DNA of 5,604 bases from Pseudomonadota bacterium (lineage in GTDB: Bacteria; Pseudomonadota; Alphaproteobacteria; Azospirillales; Azospirillaceae): assembly GCA_023412175.1 (NCBI GenBank), contig JAEYOB010000409.1:1-5604 (forward strand), read 5' to 3'. The notes under the pieces are model-generated. The model saw only the letters and a program-made list of their open reading frames with translations, searched no databases and was not told where the DNA came from. Shown here piece by piece: positions 1 to 4,304 of the stretch. Made by a program: the position numbers and the translations under genes. The stretch's first letter is position 1. Each line of letters begins with the position of its first letter.

Positions 1-157
1 CGGCAGCGCTGTCCCGGCCCGGCGGCTGACGGGGTGGCGTCGAGGTTCGGTCTGAGGATCTTCGTACGCGTCCGTGGCATGCATCGCCTCGTGGAGGCAA
101 GGCTCATGCCATACCCGGCGGCGGTTCGCCAGAGACTTCTTGACGACGGCGTCGCGA
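1..157. other. Left-edge non-coding stretch, no supported gene
   Basis: No reading frame here has convincing protein character. One plus frame is open from the left edge to a TGA at 53-55 and could be the last codons of an upstream gene, but 17 codons are too few to judge. On the minus strand an ATG at 84-82 opens a frame running off the left edge (it begins MHATDAYEDP). Its only Shine-Dalgarno-like bases, GAGG, lie two bases from the ATG, which is too close, so it is a weak candidate for the next gene downstream of the membrane-protein gene. The stretch also holds the nested hairpin at 75-111. Confidence 0.5.
75..111. repeat. Nested inverted repeat / bulged hairpin
   Basis: TGGCATG (75-81) is a perfect inverted match to CATGCCA (105-111). 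Inside it, GCCTC (86-90) pairs with GAGGC (94-98) around a GTG loop, leaving an asymmetric internal loop (82-85 and 99-104). It lies 47 bases past the stop of the minus-strand membrane-protein gene, so it could fold at the 3' end of that mRNA and protect it or aid termination. There is no T-tract on either side, so it is not a classical intrinsic terminator. It could also be a dispersed palindromic repeat. Confidence 0.4.
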
Positions 158-808
158 TCACCCGGACAACCGGCGCAGGAGCAGCGCCAGCACCGCCGCG
201 GCCGGCATCACCCAGGCGTCCGGCGCCGCCATCGTCCACAGGGTGGCGCCGCTCACCGCGCACCACGCCAGCGGGATGGCGAGAAGGTCCCAGCGCATGC
301 GCTCCGCGGCGAGCAGCGCGCCCAGCGTGGTAAGCGCCGTCGGGTCCGGCGCGACCCCGAACAGCTCGACCTGTGACCATGGACGCCCGCTCAGCGGGGC
401 GGCGAGCGGCTGGACCAGCAGGGCGAACAGCAGGAGGACGAGCCCTGCCCTCCCCGCCCCCCGCTCCCCGAACCGCAGCCGGTCGCCGACCACCCCGACC
501 AGGACCAGCAGCAGCGCCTCGACCGCGAACGCCGCCGCCATGTAGGTGGCCGCCCAGTTGATCGTCGCATAGCGCTTGAACAGGAAGCCCCACGCCACCC
601 ACAGCCAGCACCCGGCGAGAAGCGCCGAAATGGCCCGCCCCCGCCAGGGCGCCGCCGTGCCGAGCAGGATAAGCAATGCGAGGCCCAAGGCCATCGCCGC
701 CACCTGCCCCGGCCAGATGGCGGCGTTGTGGAGTTCGAACAGGCGGTAATAGGTGCGGGGCGAGAACAGCAGGAAATCCGACAGGGTGTAGGTCCACCAC
801 TCGGACAT
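158..808 (-). CDS. DUF6064-like multi-pass inner-membrane protein
   Basis: The product is a 216-residue integral membrane protein of unknown function. The N-terminus (MSEWWTYTLSDFLLFSPRTY, then RLFELHNAAIWPGQ) matches what I recall of the DUF6064 family; that assignment is from memory. Hydrophobic segments lie near residues 31-52, 59-78, 86-108, 120-138, 174-194 and 197-212, suggesting six or so membrane passes, with conserved-looking FKRY and ATINWAATYM between the second and third. The frame is open further upstream (to 1384), but that part only shadows the reductase gene. The ATG at 808-806 is chosen because the family-like sequence begins there and the ATG overlaps the reductase TGA by one base (TGATG). 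No good Shine-Dalgarno precedes it, so translation probably depends on coupling to the upstream gene. No biochemical role can be given; a membrane partner or envelope role beside the exported reductase is an inference. Confidence 0.85.
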   Translation of the reverse strand: MSEWWTYTLSDFLLFSPRTYYRLFELHNAAIWPGQVAAMALGLALLILLGTAAPWRGRAISALLAGCWLWVAWGFLFKRYATINWAATYMAAAFAVEALLLVLVGVVGDRLRFGERGAGRAGLVLLLFALLVQPLAAPLSGRPWSQVELFGVAPDPTALTTLGALLAAERMRWDLLAIPLAWCAVSGATLWTMAAPDAWVMPAAAVLALLLRRLSG

Positions 809-1740
809 CAGAGCGCTTCGACGTGGGCGATCATGCGCCGGCGCATGGCCTCGTCCGGCGCCGGGCCGAAGGCGGCCCCCATGTTCTCGCGGACGTGCGC
901 GACGCTGGTGGTCGCCGGGATGGCGCAGGTCACCGCCGGGTGCGACACGATGAACTTGAGGAGGACCTGCGCCCAGCCGGCGCACCCGATCTCCGCGGCC
1001 CAGGCCGGCAGCGGGTGTTTTTCGACGTGACGGATCAGTGCGCCCTCGCGGAACGGCCGGTTGACGATGACCGCGATGCCCCGCTCGCGCGCCAGGGGCA
1101 GGATGCGCCGCTCGACCTCGCGGTCGAGGACGTTGTAGGTGATCTGTACGAAGTCGAGCGGCCGGCTGCGCATGATCTGCTCGACATCGCGGTGGCGGCG
1201 CCCCTCCGACGTGGTGATGCCCACGTAGCGCAGTCGCCCGTCCGCCTTCATGGCGAACAGCGTCTCCAGGTGCTCCTCCCAGGAGAGGAGGTTGTGCACC
1301 TGCAGGAGATCGAAGCGCGGCACGCCCCACAGGCGTCGGGAGCGCTCGATCTGCTCCGGGCCACGGCCGCCGGAGGAGATCCACACCTTGTCGGCCGAGA
1401 ACAGGCCGGGCGGGCGGTCCAGCTTGGCGAGCCCTTGGCCGATCACCGCCTGCGACGAGCCGTACATGGGCGAGGTGTCGATCAGCCGCCCGCCCGCGTC
1501 GAAGAAGTGCCGCATGACCTCGGCGCAGGAGGCGCGCGCCGCCTCGTCGTCGCCGACATTGAAGGTGATCCAGGTGCCGAGCCCGACCGCCGGCAACGCC
1601 TCGCCGCTTGACGGGATCCGCTTGCCGATGGGCGTGGCGGGTTGGGCGATGCCGCCGGTCGGGCGCAGGGCGGCGACGGCTCCGGCTGCGGCCAGGGAAC
1701 CCATCAGCATCCGGCGGCTCAAACCCGGAATCTCATCCAT
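808..1740 (-). CDS. Tat-exported aldo/keto reductase
   Basis: The product is a 310-residue aldo/keto reductase, predicted to reduce carbonyls with NAD(P)H in a TIM barrel; the substrate is unknown. The N-terminus has a twin-arginine signal: S8-R-R-M-L-M-G, a hydrophobic stretch to about residue 25, and a likely cleavage near IAQPA (31-35), so export of the folded enzyme to the periplasm is likely. The barrel begins with a GEALPAVGLGTW motif (residues 46-57). The tetrad can be placed as D88 and Y93 (IDTSPMYG), K118 (SADKVW) and H149 (DLLQVHN). Later family motifs are YVGITTSEG (172-180), FVQITYNVLDREVERR (197-212), INRPF-like VNRPFREGAL (226-235) and the cofactor-side AIPATTS (273-279). The frame extends to an ATG at 1824, but the start at 1740 is preferred: GGAGGAAG lies 7 bases upstream and the Tat signal follows directly. 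It is the first gene of a pair with the downstream membrane-protein gene (TGATG overlap). Confidence 0.93.
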   Translation of the reverse strand: MDEIPGLSRRMLMGSLAAAGAVAALRPTGGIAQPATPIGKRIPSSGEALPAVGLGTWITFNVGDDEAARASCAEVMRHFFDAGGRLIDTSPMYGSSQAVIGQGLAKLDRPPGLFSADKVWISSGGRGPEQIERSRRLWGVPRFDLLQVHNLLSWEEHLETLFAMKADGRLRYVGITTSEGRRHRDVEQIMRSRPLDFVQITYNVLDREVERRILPLARERGIAVIVNRPFREGALIRHVEKHPLPAWAAEIGCAGWAQVLLKFIVSHPAVTCAIPATTSVAHVRENMGAAFGPAPDEAMRRRMIAHVEAL

Positions 1741-1747
1741 TGAACGC

Positions 1748-1755
1748 CTTCCTCC
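1748..1755 (-). promoter_or_regulatory. Ribosome binding site of the reductase gene
   Basis: Read on the minus strand this is GGAGGAAG, 7 bases before the ATG at 1740-1738. It is a near-consensus Shine-Dalgarno sequence and decides the start at 1740 over the in-frame ATG at 1824, which would place a long basic extension before the Tat signal. Confidence 0.8.
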
Positions 1756-1782
1756 GGCGCGCCAGGGCACACTTTCTCCGGA

Positions 1783-1810
1783 CAAACGTTTTGTCGTTAT
1801 CCGACGTTTG
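1783..1810. promoter_or_regulatory. Candidate operator in divergent intergenic region
   Basis: CAAACGT (1783-1789) and ACGTTTG (1804-1810) form a perfect 7-bp inverted repeat with a 14-base gap, so the half-site centres are 21 bases apart, about two helical turns. The left half also overlaps an 8-bp palindrome, AAACGTTT (1784-1791). The element sits in the 82-base gap between the divergent reductase and lipoprotein genes, in the most AT-rich patch around, where both promoters should lie. I could not identify convincing -35/-10 boxes. Its role as an operator is inferred from symmetry and position only. Confidence 0.35.
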
Positions 1811-1811
1811 C

Positions 1812-1816
1812 AAGGA
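1812..1816 (+). promoter_or_regulatory. Ribosome binding site of the small lipoprotein gene
   Basis: AAGGA ends 6 bases before the ATG at 1823, a good spacing. A second in-frame ATG at 1841 also has AGGA (1829-1832) 8 bases upstream, so the two starts cannot be separated by this signal alone. Confidence 0.55.
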
Positions 1817-1822
1817 CAGGAC

Positions 1823-2092
1823 ATGCACAGGATTCATTTCATGCGCAGGATCACCGCGGCCCTGCTGCTGTCGCTGCCCATCGTGGCGTGCGATGAGCAG
1901 CAATCCGCCGAGAAGACAGGACAGGAGATCGGCCGCGCCCTGGACCAGGCCGCGGGGCAGGTCGGCGAGGCGGCCGGCGAGGTGGCCGCAGGCGCCGGAC
2001 GGCTGATGAGGGACGCCGGACAAGCCATCGAACGCACGGTCAGGGACACGGCCAGGGAAACGGAGGAGCCCGCAGAACCGGGTTCGCAGTGA
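1823..2092 (+). CDS. Small Ala/Gly-rich predicted lipoprotein
   Basis: The product is an 89-residue protein that I do not recognise as a named family. It starts MHRIHFMRR, followed by a hydrophobic stretch (TAALLLSLPIVA) ending at Cys23. The IVAC sequence fits a lipobox, so it is predicted to be lipid-anchored in the envelope after signal peptidase II cleavage. An alternative start at Met7 (1841) gives a more typical 16-residue signal. The mature part has no Cys or aromatic residues and is amphipathic, built from short units such as GQEIGRALDQAAGQVGEAAG and AGRLMRDAGQAIERT, ending in an acidic tail (ETEEPAEPGSQ). The pattern suggests a long helix like those of LEA-like or YtxH-like small envelope proteins. 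It is divergent from the reductase operon and converges on the HTH gene, 30 bases away. The lipobox, good ribosome sites and coherent composition support it as a real gene. Confidence 0.75.
   Translation: MHRIHFMRRITAALLLSLPIVACDEQQSAEKTGQEIGRALDQAAGQVGEAAGEVAAGAGRLMRDAGQAIERTVRDTARETEEPAEPGSQ
1964..1987 (+). repeat. 12-bp tandem repeat inside the lipoprotein gene
   Basis: GGCGAGGCGGCC (1964-1975) is followed directly by GGCGAGGTGGCC (1976-1987), identical at 11 of 12 positions. It encodes GEAA then GEVA in the amphipathic helix, so the helix may have grown by in-frame duplication. Confidence 0.6.
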
Positions 2093-2122
2093 TAGCGGGC
2101 TGACCCGTCCCCGAATTCCCGC

Positions 2123-2602
2123 CTACAGACCGTCGAACAGGAGTTGCGCCGGGGCGGTGGCCGGCCGCGTCTTTTTTCCTTCGGCCTTTTTTCCCTCAGC
2201 CTTCTGCCCGGCCGGCGTCTTCCCCGCCGGTTTGGCGGCTTTCCTGCGGACCGGAGCGGCGCCGACACCCGCCTTGGCCCGTGCAACGGCCTTGTCGCGG
2301 GCGACGGCTTCCGGCGATGCGGGATCGCCGTCGAGCCATTTCCCCCGCTTGATGACCTCGTTCACGCGGCCCTGGTTGACGCCGAGCTGAAAGGCGATCT
2401 CCTGCTGGGTCATGTCGGTGGTGTGGTGCAGGTGGAGGATCTCCGCCGCCAGTTCCGGCGTCATCTTCCGTCCCGTCAGGCGCCGCGCCGGCCGGATCGA
2501 CCGGTTGGCCCGGTCTCGGTCCCGGAGTTTCTCCAGGATCTCCAGAGCCGCCGTGTTGCCCGCCGCCTTCAGGGCGTCCTCGAACTCCTTCAATGTCGCC
2601 AT
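2123..2602 (-). CDS. Helix-turn-helix DNA-binding protein with basic tail
   Basis: The product is a 159-residue putative transcriptional regulator or nucleoid-associated protein. Residues 1-30 (MATLKEFEDALKAAGNTAAL...) look like a short acidic-basic helix. Residues 47-60 (MTPELAAEILHLHH) lead into a helix-turn-helix at about 64-89: MTQQEIAFQLGVNQGRVNEV, then IKRGKW. This resembles the HTH of sigma-70 region-4-like or Trp-repressor-like small proteins common in alphaproteobacteria. Residues 107-150 form a Lys/Ala/Pro-rich, probably disordered tail with a KAEGK-KAEGK repeat, like a histone H1 or AlgP-type tail. The frame is open upstream to 2899, but the start at 2602 is chosen because AGGAGGA lies 4 bases upstream and the coherent domain begins there. 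It converges on the lipoprotein gene and diverges from the BTAD regulator, 208 bases away. Its target is unknown. Two in-frame A AAA AAG heptamers lie in the tail (described separately). Confidence 0.85.
   Translation of the reverse strand: MATLKEFEDALKAAGNTAALEILEKLRDRDRANRSIRPARRLTGRKMTPELAAEILHLHHTTDMTQQEIAFQLGVNQGRVNEVIKRGKWLDGDPASPEAVARDKAVARAKAGVGAAPVRRKAAKPAGKTPAGQKAEGKKAEGKKTRPATAPAQLLFDGL
2148..2192 (-). promoter_or_regulatory. Tandem slippery heptamers plus hairpin, possible -1 frameshift site
   Basis: On the minus strand the HTH gene contains A AAA AAG twice (2192-2186 and 2177-2171), each in the reading phase needed for -1 slippage (GGA AAA AAG codons). Five bases after the second one, GCCGG (2165-2161) pairs perfectly with CCGGC (2152-2148) around an 8-base loop; two further pairs can form past a one-base bulge. 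A shift at the second heptamer would replace the last 15 residues (TRPATAPAQLLFDGL) with 43 residues ending at a TGA (2042-2040). The layout resembles the known dnaX frameshift signal. Function is inferred; the runs may just encode Lys-Lys. Confidence 0.3.
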
Positions 2603-2606
2603 CCGA

Positions 2607-2613
2607 TCCTCCT
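2607..2613 (-). promoter_or_regulatory. Ribosome binding site of the HTH gene
   Basis: Read on the minus strand this is AGGAGGA, a strong Shine-Dalgarno sequence 4 bases before the ATG at 2602-2600. It fixes the start at 2602 instead of the far-upstream in-frame ATG at 2899, which lies inside the divergent BTAD gene. Confidence 0.8.
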
Positions 2614-2760
2614 GTGCCCATTGACCTAGACATGGGGAGGCGGCCGGCAATTGGGAGTTCCTATTTTGTTTGCATCCGGAGGGGAACCGTCCCGCCTGCA
2701 TCGCCTTCCGGGTGGCGCAAGTGGGATAGGAACGTGAAATCCCTTTGGAGGCGGATATCG

Positions 2761-2771
2761 GAGTGGCACTC
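2761..2771. promoter_or_regulatory. Palindrome upstream of the BTAD regulator gene
   Basis: GAGTG-G-CACTC is a perfect 5-1-5 palindrome ending 39 bases before the ATG at 2811; GATATC (2754-2759) lies immediately before it. The 208-base region between the divergent HTH and BTAD genes (2603-2810) must hold both promoters. It has an AT-rich patch at about 2651-2675, but I could not find a convincing -35/-10 pair. An operator role is a guess from symmetry and position. Confidence 0.25.
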
Positions 2772-2810
2772 TGAAGGCCGCAGGGCTCCATCGCCGCGGG
2801 CGGGACAACG

Positions 2811-4304
2811 ATGGGAGTTTGGAGACTCACCCTCTTCGGCGGGTTCGAACTCCGGACGCCGGTGGGCGCGCCGTGCACCCTGTCCGTCAGGAAGGCCATG
2901 GGCCTGCTGGCGTACCTCGCCCTGCGCCCGGAGCAGGCGCAGTCCCGCGAGAAGCTCGCTTGCCTGCTGTGGGGGGACAGCCCGGATGCCCAGGCGCGGA
3001 GCAGCCTGCGTCAGGTGATCGCCACCCTCCGCCGGATCGGCTCCGAGGACGGAGCGCCGATCCTGCGGGCGGAGAGCGACATGATAGCGCTGGCGTCCGG
3101 CGCTGTCGAAACCGACGTGGCGGCCTTCGAGCGCGCCATCGCCGGGGGGACCCCCGAGGCGCTGGATGAGGCCGCCGGCCTCTACCGGGGAGAGCTGTTC
3201 GAGGGCCTGTCGGTGCAGGCGGAGGCCTTCGACGACTGGCTGATGGTCGAGCGGCAGCGCCTGCGCGAGATGGCGCTGGGCGCGCTGACGCGCCAGCTCG
3301 ACCGCGCCCTGTCGGGCGGCGGCGTGGAGGCCGGCGTGCGCACCGCCTTGCGCCTGCTGGCGCTCGATCCGCTTCAGGAACCGGCGCACCGCGCGCTGAT
3401 GCAGCTCTACGCCCGCCAGGGGCGGCACACCCTTGCCCTGAAGCAATACCAGAGCTGCCGCGCCATGCTGGAGCAGGAACTCGGCGTCCTGCCGGAACCG
3501 GAGACCGAGCGCGTGCACCGCGCGATCCGCGAACGCCGCCACGCCCGCAGCAAACCGGACGACGCCCTTTCCGCCGTCACGCCTCCGCCGGCGCCCGAAT
3601 TCCCGCTTCCGCCGGAAACACAGGCGCAGGAGGCGCCAAGTCCGGTGATCCGGCACGCGACCATCCTGTGTGTGTCCCTGGCCGGGATCGAACAGGCCGG
3701 CGCCGCGCTCGATCCGGAGGAGGCGCACGCCTTCGCCACCGGGCTGTTCGGCCGAATCGACGGCATCGTCGCTGGCTATGGCGGAGAGACGCTGCGGCAC
3801 GCCGGGGACACCGTTCTGGCCGCTTTCGGGGTGCGGCGGGCCTTCGGCGACGAGCCGTGGCGTGCGGTGCGCACCCCCATGGAGATCCACGCGGGGCTGG
3901 GCGCCATGGCCGGCGCGCACCCGGTGACGGCGCGGGTGGGAGCCGCCTGCGGCATGGTCGTGGTGGACGGCGCGGGTGGCTCGACCGTCACCGGACGGGC
4001 GATGCACGACGCGCCTCGCCTCGCCGCGCTGGCGGCAGCCGGCGAAACCCTGTTGTGCGACGGGGTGCACGGGGCGCTGGGCGCGCGTCTCGCCGCGTCA
4101 CCCGCTGTTTCGGCGGATGACGGGCGCACGGTCTGGCGCCTGGCCGGCCTGCACAGCGTCGATGCGGTTCTGCCACAACGCCCCCTGGTTGGGCGGCAGG
4201 CGGAACTGCGCCAGTTCGCCGCGGCGCTCGCCGCGTGCCGGGACACCGGGGCGGGACCACGATCCATCTGCGCGGCGAGCCCGGCATCGGCAAGAGCCGC
4301 CTGA
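2811..4304 (+). CDS. BTAD transcriptional activator with cyclase-like domain (5' part of a frameshifted gene)
   Basis: This 497-residue frame is the front of a large signal-transducing regulator. Residues 4-77 form an OmpR-like winged helix (WRLTLFGGFELRT, ..LLAYLALRP.., LACLLWGD, SSLRQVIATLRR). Residues 98-243 are a bacterial transcriptional activation domain (VETDVAAFERAI, LYRGELFEGL, DWLMVERQRLRE, LDPLQEPAHRALMQLYARQG, QYQSCRAMLEQELGVLPEPET), as in SARP and related activators. A Pro-rich linker (244-278) leads to a class III cyclase-like domain (280-446). There the first metal Asp is Ser289 and the transition-state Asn is His399, while D333 (AGDTVLAAFG) and R403 remain, so it is probably catalytically inactive. 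RPLVGRQAELRQF (457-469) opens an AAA ATPase, but from about residue 482 the frame reads unrelated residues and stops at 4302-4304. The ATG at 2811 sits right before the winged helix; GGGCGGGA upstream is only a weak ribosome site. The rest of the protein continues in the -1 frame. Confidence 0.88.
   Translation: MGVWRLTLFGGFELRTPVGAPCTLSVRKAMGLLAYLALRPEQAQSREKLACLLWGDSPDAQARSSLRQVIATLRRIGSEDGAPILRAESDMIALASGAVETDVAAFERAIAGGTPEALDEAAGLYRGELFEGLSVQAEAFDDWLMVERQRLREMALGALTRQLDRALSGGGVEAGVRTALRLLALDPLQEPAHRALMQLYARQGRHTLALKQYQSCRAMLEQELGVLPEPETERVHRAIRERRHARSKPDDALSAVTPPPAPEFPLPPETQAQEAPSPVIRHATILCVSLAGIEQAGAALDPEEAHAFATGLFGRIDGIVAGYGGETLRHAGDTVLAAFGVRRAFGDEPWRAVRTPMEIHAGLGAMAGAHPVTARVGAACGMVVVDGAGGSTVTGRAMHDAPRLAALAAAGETLLCDGVHGALGARLAASPAVSADDGRTVWRLAGLHSVDAVLPQRPLVGRQAELRQFAAALAACRDTGAGPRSICAASPASARAA

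Noticed and set aside
34..333. Open plus-strand frame beginning with GTG at 34
   Set aside because: Most of it is antisense to the membrane-protein gene, it is Arg/Pro/Ala-rich in the manner of GC-rich shadow frames, and it has no ribosome site.
809..1384. Upstream extension of the membrane-protein reading frame
   Set aside because: This part is low-complexity Arg/Ala sequence lying over the reductase gene in another frame; the family-like start is at 808.
1203..1400. Loss of the catalytic Lys in the aldo/keto reductase
   Set aside because: A first alignment put Gly at that site, but aligning KVW with the family's TKVW shows K118 in the correct position with the distance to H149 preserved.
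2096..2107. Short hairpin CGGG-CTGA-CCCG between the convergent lipoprotein and HTH genes, as a terminator
   Set aside because: Only four base pairs (plus one G-T) and no T-tract on either strand; too weak to call a terminator.
2621..2649. TTGACC (2621-2626) as a -35 box for the BTAD gene
   Set aside because: No -10-like sequence lies 16-18 bases downstream (the spot reads CCGGCA), so it is not supported as a promoter.
2683..2707. GGAAC (2683-2687) as the -35 of an EcfG-type general-stress promoter
   Set aside because: The expected CGTT at 16-17 bases downstream is absent; the GGAAC at 2729-2733 fails the same test.
2661..4070. 469-codon minus-strand frame opposite the BTAD gene
   Set aside because: It is His/Arg/Gln/Gly-rich without domain character and mirrors the well-supported plus-strand gene; typical of high-GC antisense frames.
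4245..4260. Programmed -1 ribosomal frameshift in the BTAD gene
   Set aside because: The direction fits, but there is no X XXY YYZ heptamer in the right phase and no obvious slippery run; a lost G explains it better.
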